Shown one piece after another: positions 34,259 through 43,285 of a DNA stretch of 64,000 nt. Both the position numbers and the translations under genes were made by a program. Each line of letters opens with the position of its first letter. The first letter of the stretch is position 1. A model generated the notes under the pieces. That model ran no database searches and was not told where the DNA came from. It saw only the letters and a list, made by a program, of their open reading frames with translations. Source of the stretch: Clostridium liquoris. GTDB lineage: Bacteria > Bacillota > Clostridia > Clostridiales > Clostridiaceae. The stretch lies in contig NZ_PVXO01000051.1 of NCBI RefSeq assembly GCF_002995785.1, positions 1 through 64,000 on the forward strand, written 5' to 3'.

Positions 34259-35533
34259 TTATTTCTTCTTAGAAACTGCTTTTTTGCCTGTACGAATTCT
34301 TTGTAATAAGTGACGTTTTGCTGGACATATAAATGAACAACATCCACATTCAATACAGTCTCTCCCGTTGAATTCATTGAACATTTCAAAGTTATTTAAG
34401 GCTGCTGCAGTAGCAATTTTTGTAGGCATTAAATTCATTGGACAAACTTGTAAACACTTTCCACAACTTATACAGTTTGATTCTTCTCCAATTTCAGCTG
34501 CACTCTTAGTTAGGCAAAGAATTCCTGATGTTCCCTTAGTTGCTGGTACATCTAATGAATACATTGCCATACCCATCATAGGACCGCCAGATATAACCTT
34601 TAATGGTTCTTCTGAGAATCCGCCTGCAAAATCTACTAATTCTCTTACAGAAGTTCCAATTTTAAATCTAATATTCTTTGGTTCCTTTACAGCGTCACCA
34701 GTAACAGTAACAACTCTTGATGTTAAAGGTTTACCATTTACAACTGCATTGTATATTTCATATACTGTATCTACGTTTTGAACTATACAACCTGCATCTG
34801 CTGGAAGTCCGCCTGATGGTACTTCTCTCTTAGTTATTGCATAAATCAACTGTTTTTCTGCTCCCTGAGGATACTTTGTTTTAACAGCTTCCTGCATAGC
34901 TTGGATAGCATTCATCTTATTATCCTCTATGCCAATATATCCTTTAGCATTTGGGAACAATTTTAAAATTATTTTCAAACCCTCAATAATTTCATTAGTT
35001 TTTTCAAGCATCATTCTGTGGTCACATGTTAAATATGGTTCACATTCTGCTGCATTTACAATTATGAATTCTATCTTTTTATCTGGTGGTGGAGCAAGTT
35101 TTACATGAGTTGGAAAAGTAGCACCACCCATACCTACTATTCCTGCTTCTTTAATAGTATTAAGGATTTCTTCATTTGAAAGCTTGCTATAATCTTTCTT
35201 TTCAGTTGGTATTTCTTCATACTGTCCATCATTTTCGATGATAACAGCTGTAGATTTAGCACCATTAAATAATGTTACTGGAACTACATTTTTTACAGTA
35301 CCAGAAACACTAGCATGTACATTGGCTGAAACAAATCCTTTGGCTTCACCTATTTTCTGTCCAACTAATACTCTGTCTCCCTTTTTAACAGTTGGTTCAG
35401 CAGGTGCGCCAATATGCTGTGACATTGGAATAACAATATCTCCCTTTGGTAAATATTCTTCTATTTGTTTGTTTTCAGTATAATGTTTACCATGAGGAGG
35501 ATGTACTCCGCTTTTAAAAGTTAATAATTCCAT
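34259..35533 (-). CDS. rnfC: Rnf complex subunit C
   Basis: Peripheral subunit that reduces NAD+. GMGGATFPTHVK in the first third is the NADH/FMN site shared with Nqo1. Two ferredoxin motifs follow: CISCGKCLQVCPMN and CIECGCCSFICPAK. A 424-residue product results from the ATG at 35533, which has GGAGGG upstream; the open frame begins 19 codons earlier without a site. It is the first gene of the operon, behind a consensus promoter. Confidence 0.95.
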   Translation of the reverse strand: MELLTFKSGVHPPHGKHYTENKQIEEYLPKGDIVIPMSQHIGAPAEPTVKKGDRVLVGQKIGEAKGFVSANVHASVSGTVKNVVPVTLFNGAKSTAVIIENDGQYEEIPTEKKDYSKLSNEEILNTIKEAGIVGMGGATFPTHVKLAPPPDKKIEFIIVNAAECEPYLTCDHRMMLEKTNEIIEGLKIILKLFPNAKGYIGIEDNKMNAIQAMQEAVKTKYPQGAEKQLIYAITKREVPSGGLPADAGCIVQNVDTVYEIYNAVVNGKPLTSRVVTVTGDAVKEPKNIRFKIGTSVRELVDFAGGFSEEPLKVISGGPMMGMAMYSLDVPATKGTSGILCLTKSAAEIGEESNCISCGKCLQVCPMNLMPTKIATAAALNNFEMFNEFNGRDCIECGCCSFICPAKRHLLQRIRTGKKAVSKKK

Positions 35534-35612
35534 AAAGACCCTCCAATCTATTAATTTATACATTAAATTACCAATATTGAATTTGGTCAATTTATAATAA
35601 TGCCCAACTTCA

Positions 35613-35641
35613 ATATTAAATTGTTCTGCGAATCATGTCAA
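35613..35641 (-). promoter_or_regulatory. rnf operon promoter
   Basis: On the minus strand TTGACA (35641-35636), 17 bases, TAATAT (35618-35613). It implies a 5' leader of about 70 bases before rnfC. Confidence 0.82.
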
Positions 35642-35767
35642 GGGTTTTTAAATATTTTTAATTTTAAAACGGTGAAATAAAGAATATATACTTTCAACCA
35701 GTTTATTATTCTACAATAATATATAAATTACTCTATTTTTATCAATTTGAATACATATTTTATCCCA

Positions 35768-35861
35768 TGTAATGATGAGAATACTTGCTATATTTCAACT
35801 ATTTACACTATTCTGATGAGGAATTCCACTTCCTACATAACACTGTAACCTCATCATTACA
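35768..35861. repeat. 94-bp inverted-repeat unit upstream of rnf promoter
   Basis: TGTAATGATGAG (35768-35779) and CTCATCATTACA (35850-35861) are perfect 12-bp inverted arms. Inside, AGGAA...TTCCT can form a small hairpin and TGATGAG occurs once more. It lies upstream of the rnf promoter, not in its leader. The rest of 35642-35940 is A+T-rich with no gene. Confidence 0.6.
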
Positions 35862-35940
35862 ATACCAATATATCCATTGGTTAACACTGCTATAATTAAG
35901 GAATAATTATAGATAATTGAATATTTTTTTTATTATTTAT

Positions 35941-36780
35941 TCATGCATCTATTTCTACCTCTCCAAATATTATAGCATTACCACCCAAATATATGGAGCC
36001 ATTCTTATTAAGTATATAAATTATACCCTTTTTATTCATAATCCACCCTTGTTCTACAGAAAATTCTTCTAAATCCTTATTCCAATAGGATTTTAAATAT
36101 TCTCCTAAAGCTCCAGCAGCAACCCCTGTAATGGGATCTTCATTCACTCCAAATAGTGGATTAAATTGCCGAGCATGTATTAAATTTCTTTTATCTATAG
36201 TATCAAAGGTAAAGGGATAAAAGCCCTTACTATTGGTGCGTTTTGATATTTCCTTTAATTTCTCAAAACTTGGTTTCAAATTAAATAATATCTCTCTATT
36301 CTTTAAAGGTATCATAATTTTAGGTGTACCTATAGAAGCTATTTTTATGGGTAAAGAATAATCCCTTTGTTCTTGACTGATGCCTAAAGCTTCTAATATT
36401 ATATTTTCTTTTATATTTATATCCTTTATTTCAGCCTTTGCCCCTTGCATAAATATTTTATCTTCATTAATAATCACATTAAGTTTACCTGCTTTGGTGT
36501 GCATAAATACTTTTCCATTAATGTTTTCTTTAATCTTCATATATTTAAAAGCGGAAATAGTGCCATGTCCGCATAGGTTTGTTTCCACCTCTGGAGTAAA
36601 ATATCTCAATTCATAGTTTAAATTATCCATTTTCCTTATAAAGGTGGTTTCTGAATAACCTAACATCTTTGCTATCTTTAGCATTTCATCTTCTTTAAGT
36701 CCTTCATTTAACACTATTCCTGCAGGATTACCCTGATCTTTTGAATCTGTAAAAGCTTTAAATAAAAATACTTTAACCAT
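35941..36780 (-). CDS. PhzF-family isomerase-like protein
   Basis: A 279-residue protein of the PhzF/diaminopimelate-epimerase fold. FKAFTDSKDQGNPAGIVL is the N-terminal signature with the GNPAG turn, and CGHGTISAFKYM and DPITGVAAGALGEYL are the other conserved loops. The ATG at 36780 has GGGGGGT upstream; a TTG 5 codons earlier is less likely. No phenazine genes are present; most family members have unknown substrates. Confidence 0.87.
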   Translation of the reverse strand: MVKVFLFKAFTDSKDQGNPAGIVLNEGLKEDEMLKIAKMLGYSETTFIRKMDNLNYELRYFTPEVETNLCGHGTISAFKYMKIKENINGKVFMHTKAGKLNVIINEDKIFMQGAKAEIKDINIKENIILEALGISQEQRDYSLPIKIASIGTPKIMIPLKNREILFNLKPSFEKLKEISKRTNSKGFYPFTFDTIDKRNLIHARQFNPLFGVNEDPITGVAAGALGEYLKSYWNKDLEEFSVEQGWIMNKKGIIYILNKNGSIYLGGNAIIFGEVEIDA

Positions 36781-36918
36781 AATCTTACCCCCCAATTCCC
36801 CTTATTTATATTATAGGAGATTAATTTTTTCTTGCAATAACATATATTCATTTTATTATGATATAATACCGTTGTAAATATATGAAATTCTAAATGTAAT
36901 GCTTAGAAATGGAGAAAT

Positions 36919-37695
36919 GTGATGGATACTAGTAGAATACTTTATATAGCAGCATTTGCTGGAGAAATAATGCTTCAAAGCGGCGGGGAAACCTATAGAG
37001 TAGAGGAAACTATTTCTAGAATTTGTGCTTCCTATGGTGTAAAAGATGCAGATAGTTTTGTAACACCTACTGGAATAATTATTTCCGTAACAGATGTGAA
37101 AGGTACTACTATCTCTAAGGTAATACGAGTTAAACATAGGACTGTGGATTTAGATAAAATCTCTGAGGTTAACGATTTATCTAGAAGAATTTGCGCTGAA
37201 AATTTATCTTTAGATTTTGTTGAAAAAGCATTAGATGATATACTTAATAACACTAAATATAGTAATCGCACTCTGATTTTTGCTTCTTCTATAGCAGCTG
37301 GCTTTTTCACATTACTTTTTGGTGGAAATTATAAAGACTTTTTTGTATCATTATTTATAGGGGCAGTCATAGAAGTTCTTTCTATAGCATTAAGCAGAAT
37401 AGAAACAAATGCATTTTTTATAAATGCCATTGGAGGTGCCACTGCATCTTTTATCGCTCTTTTAAGTACATCTTTAGGTATAGGAAACAATACAGATAAA
37501 ATAGTTATTGGATCATTAATGCTTCTTGTTCCTGGTCTTGCAATTACCAATGCAATAAGAGATTCAATAGCTGGAGATTTAGTTGCTGGCACTTCAAGAA
37601 CCGCTGAGGCATTTTTAACAGCTATTGCTATTGCTGTTGGCAGCGGTATTGTATTTACACTATGGATAAAATATTTTGGAGGAGCTTTTATATGA
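36919..37695 (+). CDS. Threonine/serine exporter, ThrE N-terminal part
   Basis: A 258-residue protein with a cytoplasmic N-terminal half (GEIMLQSGGETYRVEETISR is the family signature) and five helices in the second half. It corresponds to the DUF1212 domain of ThrE. In this genome ThrE is split, with the rest encoded immediately downstream (ATGA overlap), so the two should form one exporter. The transported amino acids are inferred from the family. Confidence 0.88.
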   Translation: MMDTSRILYIAAFAGEIMLQSGGETYRVEETISRICASYGVKDADSFVTPTGIIISVTDVKGTTISKVIRVKHRTVDLDKISEVNDLSRRICAENLSLDFVEKALDDILNNTKYSNRTLIFASSIAAGFFTLLFGGNYKDFFVSLFIGAVIEVLSIALSRIETNAFFINAIGGATASFIALLSTSLGIGNNTDKIVIGSLMLLVPGLAITNAIRDSIAGDLVAGTSRTAEAFLTAIAIAVGSGIVFTLWIKYFGGAFI

Positions 37696-38135
37696 TTGGT
37701 AATATATTACTTTATTCTCTTTATTCCTTTATTGCTACTTTTGGTTTTGCAATTATTTTTAATATAAAAGGCAAAAAGCTTTTCTTTGCTGCCCTAGGCG
37801 GAGGTTTAAGTTGGTTTATATATTTAATATCTTTACAATGTAATATGACCAATGTCTTATCCTTTTTTTATGCTTCTGTAGTTGGAGCTATTTACTGTGA
37901 AGTCATGGCAAGGATTTTAAAAACTCCTGTTACCACTTTTATAATTTGTACTATAATTCCCTTAGTTCCTGGTGGAGGTATGTATTACACTATGTTAGAA
38001 ACTACTAGAGGAGATATAAACAAATCCTTAAGCACAGGTTTAAATACAATTATAATTGCCGGAGCTATAGCCGTAGCATTGGTTATGGTATCATCCATTA
38101 CCAAACTTATTACCTATAAGAAAAGGAAAAAATGA
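37692..38135 (+). CDS. Threonine/serine exporter, ThrE C-terminal part
   Basis: A 147-residue membrane protein with about five helices, matching the ThrE_2/DUF3815 domain; VPGGGMYYTMLETTRGD is its conserved loop. ATG at 37692 overlaps the preceding stop, and GGAGGAG lies 7 bases upstream. The open frame starts ten codons earlier but without a site. It acts with the preceding gene product. Confidence 0.87.
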   Translation: MIGNILLYSLYSFIATFGFAIIFNIKGKKLFFAALGGGLSWFIYLISLQCNMTNVLSFFYASVVGAIYCEVMARILKTPVTTFIICTIIPLVPGGGMYYTMLETTRGDINKSLSTGLNTIIIAGAIAVALVMVSSITKLITYKKRKK

Positions 38136-38158
38136 GCAAATCCATTCTGCTCATTTTA
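38128..38158. terminator. Bidirectional terminator
   Basis: AAAATGAGCA and TGCTCATTTT around a 9-base loop, overlapping the stop region between the convergent ThrE and CsoR-like genes. Confidence 0.8.
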
Positions 38159-38420
38159 TAAACATAGTTAATGTACTTAACAGTTCATCTACTTTGCCTT
38201 CTGATTTATCATTGTCACCTTGAAGAAAACAGTCCTTAGCATAATTTTCTAAAACCAAGGTCCCAACCTTATTGATTGCCGCCCTAATAGCCGCTATTTG
38301 AATCAATATATCTTTACAACAGGTTTCATTATCCACCATTTTTTCTATTCCCTTTACCTGACCTTCAATTCTTTTAAGTCTATTTTGAATATCTTTTTTT
38401 GCTCCGCAATCTTTCGCCAT
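38151..38420 (-). CDS. CsoR/CstR-family metal- or persulfide-sensing repressor
   Basis: An 89-residue all-helical DUF156 repressor. The signature NRLKRIEGQVKGIEKMV is at 13-29. Sensor positions are C34/C35 and C64; the residue four before C64, His in copper-sensing CsoR (the E-D-H-x3-C pattern), is Tyr60 here in LENYAKDC. The Cys-plus-Cys pattern without His resembles the persulfide sensor CstR more than CsoR, though the sequence alone does not settle it. A GGGTAT-type inverted repeat lies upstream. No copper or sulfur gene lies nearby. Confidence 0.88.
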   Translation of the reverse strand: MAKDCGAKKDIQNRLKRIEGQVKGIEKMVDNETCCKDILIQIAAIRAAINKVGTLVLENYAKDCFLQGDNDKSEGKVDELLSTLTMFIK

Positions 38421-38438
38421 GATATCACTCCTATTCCG

Positions 38439-38465
38439 AATACCCTTACCAGGTATATGGGTATT
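38439..38465 (-). promoter_or_regulatory. Candidate CsoR/CstR operator
   Basis: AATACCC (38439-38445) and GGGTATT (38459-38465) flank a TACCAGGTA core, resembling the G-rich, GGTAT-type operators of this repressor family. It lies 18 bases upstream of the gene start and suggests autoregulation. Confidence 0.6.
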
Positions 38466-38610
38466 ATATCATTTATCTTTAACTTATTCAATGATTATTA
38501 TTCAATACTTATTTAAAAACCTTTTTATTTAATCATATATAAAATGTAGTGAATAATATCCATGTTTAATACATATTCTTCATATATAAATAAATTTAAA
38601 GGTGATTGAT

Positions 38611-39081
38611 TTGAAAAAGAAAAATTACATATTAGTGTGGATTATTATAGGTGCTTTATTTTCACTGACTTCCTGCAATAATATGAATACAATAGGCAAA
38701 ACTAAAAAAAATAATTATTATTATACAAATATAATTGCCAAAAATATTAAAATGGAATCTGAGTATAAATGTGCTATAGTAGATACAAACTTTTACAAAG
38801 GAAAAGAATTGACAAACAAGGATTCACCTATTATAGATAACTTTATAAAATGTTTAAATACTAAATATTTTATATCCAAACCTAAGGATCTGCCAGATAA
38901 GCCTCTTTATAAAATGTTTTTAACTTTTAAAGAGGATAAGTTTGTGATAAATGTATATAACAAAAAATATGTATCTATTCATCCCTGGGATGGTTATTAT
39001 GAAATGGACTTTATAGATATGACCAATATACCTTCCTCCTACAATCTTTTTAATCTTTGTAATTATCTTATTCCAAGATAA
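38611..39081 (+). CDS. Small lipoprotein, DUF4883-like
   Basis: Predicted lipoprotein of 156 residues. From the TTG at 38611 it begins KKKNYILVWIIIGALFSLTS and then Cys, a good lipobox. AAAGGTG lies 6 bases before this TTG, while the longer frame starts inside that site. The remainder (VDTNFYKGKELTNKDSPIID, MFLTFKEDKFVINVY) resembles the clostridial DUF4883 family; I hold the family name loosely. The function is unknown. Confidence 0.65.
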   Translation: MKKKNYILVWIIIGALFSLTSCNNMNTIGKTKKNNYYYTNIIAKNIKMESEYKCAIVDTNFYKGKELTNKDSPIIDNFIKCLNTKYFISKPKDLPDKPLYKMFLTFKEDKFVINVYNKKYVSIHPWDGYYEMDFIDMTNIPSSYNLFNLCNYLIPR

Positions 39082-39226
39082 AAAAAGTGCGATGCACTTT
39101 TTTATCTTGTAGATAAGTAAGTGGCAAGAGCTAAGAAGTAATAGTTGTAGTTAAACTCTTACTTCTTAACCCATTAGCTCTTACCTAAATAACACTGTAC
39201 TCTAAAAAAGTGTTTCACACTTTTTT
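39075..39226. repeat. Composite intergenic repeat with two terminator hairpins
   Basis: AAGATAAAAAAAGTGC-GAT-GCACTTTTTTATCTT (39075-39108), an AAGAGCTAAGAAGTAA...CTTACTTCTTAACCCATTAG foldback (39123-39185), and AAAAAAGTGT-TTC-ACACTTTTTT (39204-39226). The last overlaps the aminopeptidase stop and should be its terminator. The components are close to those at 22577-22726. Confidence 0.7.
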
Positions 39227-40634
39227 ATGCTTCAATTAAGAAAGCATGGTATCCTTTCATAGTCTCATATATATCCGCCTTGCTTGCTATTTCCCAAGGT
39301 GCATGCATATTATGTAGAGCAACACCGCAATCTATAACTTCCATACCATATTCAGCTAGAATATATGCTATAGTTCCACCGCCTCCTTGGTCAACCTTTC
39401 CAAGTTCTGATGTCTGCCATGATACATTATGCTTTTCCATTATATTTCTTATCTCTGCTATAAATTCAGGATTAGCATCATTACATCCTGATTTACCCCT
39501 GGCTCCAGTATATTTGTTAAATACTATTCCCTTTCCAAAATAAGCTGCATTTTTCTTTTCCATTACTGATGGATAGTTAGGATCAAAAGCTGCACTAACG
39601 TCGGAAGATAACATCTTTGAATTTGATAGAGCTCTTCTTAATTTTAAGTCATTATATTCTTCACAAAGATCTATAATTTCCGCTACAGTATTTTCAAAGA
39701 ATCTTGAATGCATTCCAGTAGCACCAACACTGCCTATTTCTTCTTTATCTACTAATAGAGTAACACAAGTTTTATCCGTGGATTTCATTTTCATCATTGC
39801 TTCAAAGGAAGTATAAGAGCAAACTCTGTCATCTTGTCCATAAGCCATAACCATGCTTCTATCAAAACCATAGTCTCTAGCCTTTCCTGATGGTACAATC
39901 TCTAATTCAGCGGATACAAAATCTTCTTCTTCTATATTATATTTTTCATTTAAAAGTCTTAATATATTTAATTTAACTCTTTCTTTAGTGTCCTTATCCT
40001 CTGCTGGAATACTTCCAACTAAGATATTTAAATCTTCTCCCTCTACTCCTTTAGCTAACTTTTTGTCCATTTGATCTCCAGCTAAATGAATTAAAAGATC
40101 GGATACTCCTATAACAGGATCATTATCCTCTTCTCCTATAACTATATTTATTGCGGTGCCATCTTTTTTAACTATAACACCGTGGATAGCAAGAGGTAAT
40201 GTAACCCATTGATATTTCTTTATTCCGCCATAATAATGAGTTTCGCATAGTGCTAAATCTGTATCTTCATAAAGCGGATTTTGTTTCAAATCTAATCTAG
40301 GAGAATCTACATGGGCTCCTAATATTTTCATTCCATTTTCTAAAGGTTCCTTACCTATTAAAAATAATGCTAAGGTTTTATCCTTATTATTAGCATATAC
40401 CTTATCTCCAGCCTTTAGTTTCTTTCCGCTTTTAATAATTTCCTCTATATTCTTATATCCATCTTTCTCAGCTATAACTATAAATTCCTTTACACATTCC
40501 CTTTCGGTTTTGCATTTTGACATAAAATTTTTATACCTGTCAGACAATGAAAATACATCCTTTAAATCCTGCCTTGAGTACTTTTCCCAAGCATATTCAT
40601 ATTTTTTGGTTAAATTCTTTTTATTTTCAGCCAT
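39225..40634 (-). CDS. apeA: M18-family aminopeptidase
   Basis: Cytoplasmic zinc aminopeptidase of 469 residues. Metal-binding segments are GAHVDSPRLD, YGQDDRVCSY, VDKEEIGSVGATG and the C-terminal VALHNMHAPWEIASKAD. The size and motifs fit the probable M18 aminopeptidase 1 group. The chosen ATG opens with AENKKNLTKKYEYAW, but its adjacent site is weak. The better GGAGGTGA lies 37 bases upstream, separated by the palindrome CTCTAAAAAGTTTTAGAG. No in-frame start closer to that site was found. Confidence 0.88.
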   Translation of the reverse strand: MAENKKNLTKKYEYAWEKYSRQDLKDVFSLSDRYKNFMSKCKTERECVKEFIVIAEKDGYKNIEEIIKSGKKLKAGDKVYANNKDKTLALFLIGKEPLENGMKILGAHVDSPRLDLKQNPLYEDTDLALCETHYYGGIKKYQWVTLPLAIHGVIVKKDGTAINIVIGEEDNDPVIGVSDLLIHLAGDQMDKKLAKGVEGEDLNILVGSIPAEDKDTKERVKLNILRLLNEKYNIEEEDFVSAELEIVPSGKARDYGFDRSMVMAYGQDDRVCSYTSFEAMMKMKSTDKTCVTLLVDKEEIGSVGATGMHSRFFENTVAEIIDLCEEYNDLKLRRALSNSKMLSSDVSAAFDPNYPSVMEKKNAAYFGKGIVFNKYTGARGKSGCNDANPEFIAEIRNIMEKHNVSWQTSELGKVDQGGGGTIAYILAEYGMEVIDCGVALHNMHAPWEIASKADIYETMKGYHAFLIEA

Positions 40635-40737
40635 ATTTTCTGCTCTAAAACTTTTTAGAGCATTTTCACCTCCATGTCTAAGATTTACTATATACATTTT
40701 ATCATAAAAGGAACATTTTCCATAGAACTTGTTATAT

Positions 40738-41676
40738 TTAAAACCATTTTTTTCTTCTGAATAGCCAAATCAGCCATAAGGATATTGATATCATCATAAT
40801 AATCACATAGTAATACCCATATTCTAAATGCATGAAAGGAATATGCTTTACATTCATACCATATATACTAGTAATTAAATTTAAGGGTAAAGAAATAGTA
40901 GCGATAATAGTAAATATCTTCATAAGTTCATTGGTTTTATTAGCTATCTCTGATTCAAAGGCTTCTCTTGCCAAAGCCAAATCTCCAACTAAACTTTCCA
41001 GAGCCATCATTAATTTATCTATTTTATTGTTTAAACTTTTAAAATGATCTATAAATCCATCATCTATCATAGAATTATCATTACTTATCAAACTATCTCC
41101 AATGTATCTTAATGGATTTAAATATTTCCTTATCTTATATACCTGTCTTCTTAAATTTATTAGTTCATTTAATTGTTCATGCCTGGGATTTTTTAATACC
41201 CTAATTTCAATTTTATCTGCCTCTGCTTCAAGTTCTGATATAACCTCATAATTCTTTAGTATAATTCTATCTAAAATATAGTATAAAAGCATAGATGGAT
41301 CGGGATTCTTCTTAAGCATAAAACAATTTCTAAATTCCTTTAAGTCCTTTAATATATTCTTAATTAAGTCTAAATCCTCCTTATAGGAAGTTATTATGTA
41401 ATCTTTATTTAAGAATATATATAATTCCCTAGAATGTACTCCTTCATCATAATAATCTAATATGTTAAATATGATAAATATGTATTCTTCCAAGAACTCA
41501 ATTTTTGTGGATTTATCAAAATCCTTGCAATCTTCAATATTGTCTTTACTCATTTGAAATATATGTTTTATGCTATCTAATTCATCTACATAGCAGCAAA
41601 TCCAATATTTGCTTTCCTCAAATTTTTCTTCTCCATGAACTTCACTAAATTTATTTAAAACATCATATACCCTCAT
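40738..41676 (-). CDS. corA: CorA-family divalent cation channel
   Basis: Mg2+/Co2+ channel of 312 residues with a cytoplasmic funnel and two C-terminal helices. The GMN selectivity loop is in SIYGMNVKHIPFM, followed by the last helix and the RRKK tail. ATG at 41676 has GGGTGA 8 bases upstream. The frame extends 4 codons to a GTG that overlaps the preceding stop. It follows the MTHFS gene closely. No M-box riboswitch lies in front. Confidence 0.9.
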   Translation of the reverse strand: MRVYDVLNKFSEVHGEEKFEESKYWICCYVDELDSIKHIFQMSKDNIEDCKDFDKSTKIEFLEEYIFIIFNILDYYDEGVHSRELYIFLNKDYIITSYKEDLDLIKNILKDLKEFRNCFMLKKNPDPSMLLYYILDRIILKNYEVISELEAEADKIEIRVLKNPRHEQLNELINLRRQVYKIRKYLNPLRYIGDSLISNDNSMIDDGFIDHFKSLNNKIDKLMMALESLVGDLALAREAFESEIANKTNELMKIFTIIATISLPLNLITSIYGMNVKHIPFMHLEYGYYYVIIMMISISLWLIWLFRRKKWF

Positions 41677-41684
41677 TGATGATA

Positions 41685-42236
41685 TCACCCATTGTATATT
41701 ATGCCATCAATCTTTACATCCAATTCATCCATAGGAACTTTATCTATTATCTGCACATTATAAGCTATTGCAATTTTAGGGACATCTTCTCTGAGTTTAA
41801 CTAAAAATCTATCATAAAATCCTCCCCCATACCCAATTCTGCCACCTTGCATGTCAAATACAGCCCCTGGTACTAATACCAAGTCTATATCCTGCTCATT
41901 AACCTTCTCATTTTCTATACCCGGTTCCAGTATTCCATATTTACCGGGTTTTAAATCAGAGAATTTATTAATTTTGGCACCATACATTCCATCTTTTTTA
42001 GATATTACCTTAGGAACACATATAGTTTTTCCATCCTCCAGTGCTTTTTTAATTATTTTATGTGTATCCACTTCTGTTTTATAACTTACAAATATAAAAA
42101 TATTCTTTGCTTCCTTATAATACTCACTTTTAATTACCTTATTAAAAATTTCTTCATCATATTTTTTTCTCTCATCTGTAGAAATTCCATCTCTAATTTT
42201 CAATATTTTTTCTCGTATTATCTTTTTATCTTCCAT
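41685..42236 (-). CDS. 5-formyltetrahydrofolate cyclo-ligase
   Basis: Converts 5-formyl-THF and ATP to 5,10-methenyl-THF. The 183 residues carry the family end motif PGAVFDMQGGRIGYGGGFYD. The N-terminus KKIIREKILKIRDGIS is typical. GGAGGG is upstream; the start overlaps the hprK stop by 11 bases, so the two are translated together. The same unit continues into corA. Confidence 0.9.
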   Translation of the reverse strand: MEDKKIIREKILKIRDGISTDERKKYDEEIFNKVIKSEYYKEAKNIFIFVSYKTEVDTHKIIKKALEDGKTICVPKVISKKDGMYGAKINKFSDLKPGKYGILEPGIENEKVNEQDIDLVLVPGAVFDMQGGRIGYGGGFYDRFLVKLREDVPKIAIAYNVQIIDKVPMDELDVKIDGIIYNG

Positions 42237-43155
42237 TTCTTTCCCTCCTTATAGCCTCTTCATCCATTCTTGCATTTATAATATCCACTGGTGTAGTATC
42301 AGAGTTAAGGGCATATCTATAATTTACTGCAGCTGTTTCTATTATTACTGCAATATTTCTTCCAGGTCTTATAGGTAATGTTATTTTTCTTACAGATACA
42401 TTGAGAATTTCCGCAGTTTCTCCGTCCACCCCGAGCCTATCATAGTCATGTTCCTGCTTCCACGGCTCTAAATTTATAATAAGTCCAATAGTTTTTACAT
42501 CCAAAACAGAGCTCAATCCATATAGAGCTGGTACATCTATAATTCCCATTCCTCTAACTTCCATCATACCAGAGGTAATGTAAGGTGATCTTCCCAAGAG
42601 TTTCCCATCTATTTCTTTTATATCCACCGCATCATCAGCTACTAGCCTATGGCCTCTTTTTATAAGTTCTAAAGCCGTTTCACTTTTCCCTATACCACTT
42701 TCCCCGGTTATTAAAATTCCAATACCATGTACATCTACCAATACACCGTGAAGTCTTGTCTCTGGCGCAAGGCTTTCATCTAAATAATTGGTAAGTTTAC
42801 TTATAAATCTGGTAGAGATACTATTAGTTCTTAAAACCCACCTATTGTATTTTTCGGCACTTTCTAAAAGTTCTTTATGTGGTTCTAAGCCTCTAGTAAT
42901 AATTATACAGGGAGTTTCAAATTGAAAAAACTTTTTGAGTCTCTTTTTCCTAATTTCTGACTGCATTACATCTAAAAAACTCCATTCTGCCTTTCCTATA
43001 AGCTGAACCCTTTCATTGGCAAAATAATTATAGAACCCTGAAAATTGTAATCCCGGTCTATTTATATCACTAACAGTTATCTCTGTATTTTCTTTTCCTC
43101 TATTTATAACTTCTAATTTTAAATCCTTTATAAGCTCTTCTACAGTTACTGCCAT
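42226..43155 (-). CDS. hprK: HPr kinase/phosphorylase
   Basis: Bifunctional enzyme that phosphorylates or dephosphorylates Ser46 of HPr and so sets carbon catabolite repression. Walker A is GESGIGKS at 151-158. H143 lies just upstream (DVHGIGILITG), and DD at 174-175 is the Walker B-like pair. EVRGMGIIDVPALYG is the capture-loop signature. Full length at 309 residues. It heads the hprK-MTHFS-corA unit. Confidence 0.95.
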   Translation of the reverse strand: MAVTVEELIKDLKLEVINRGKENTEITVSDINRPGLQFSGFYNYFANERVQLIGKAEWSFLDVMQSEIRKKRLKKFFQFETPCIIITRGLEPHKELLESAEKYNRWVLRTNSISTRFISKLTNYLDESLAPETRLHGVLVDVHGIGILITGESGIGKSETALELIKRGHRLVADDAVDIKEIDGKLLGRSPYITSGMMEVRGMGIIDVPALYGLSSVLDVKTIGLIINLEPWKQEHDYDRLGVDGETAEILNVSVRKITLPIRPGRNIAVIIETAAVNYRYALNSDTTPVDIINARMDEEAIRRERNGR

Positions 43156-43285
43156 GTCTAACCTCCTAATTGTGCAATTTATTTTTTATTATAACATAAT
43201 TATATTATTTAAACCTATTATGTATATATCAATTAGAGGAAATATTATGATAATTGTAGAATTATTTATTAAGGAGATGATTTAA

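Noticed and set aside
30790-35483. Long plus-strand ORFs opposite the rnf genes
   Set aside because: They are shadows of the conserved rnf frames and encode no recognisable protein.
35534-35760. A riboswitch in the rnf leader
   Set aside because: The promoter leaves only about 70 bases of leader and no known riboswitch core was seen; the inverted repeat lies upstream of the promoter.
40738-42300. An M-box in front of corA
   Set aside because: corA follows MTHFS within 9 bases and has no leader.
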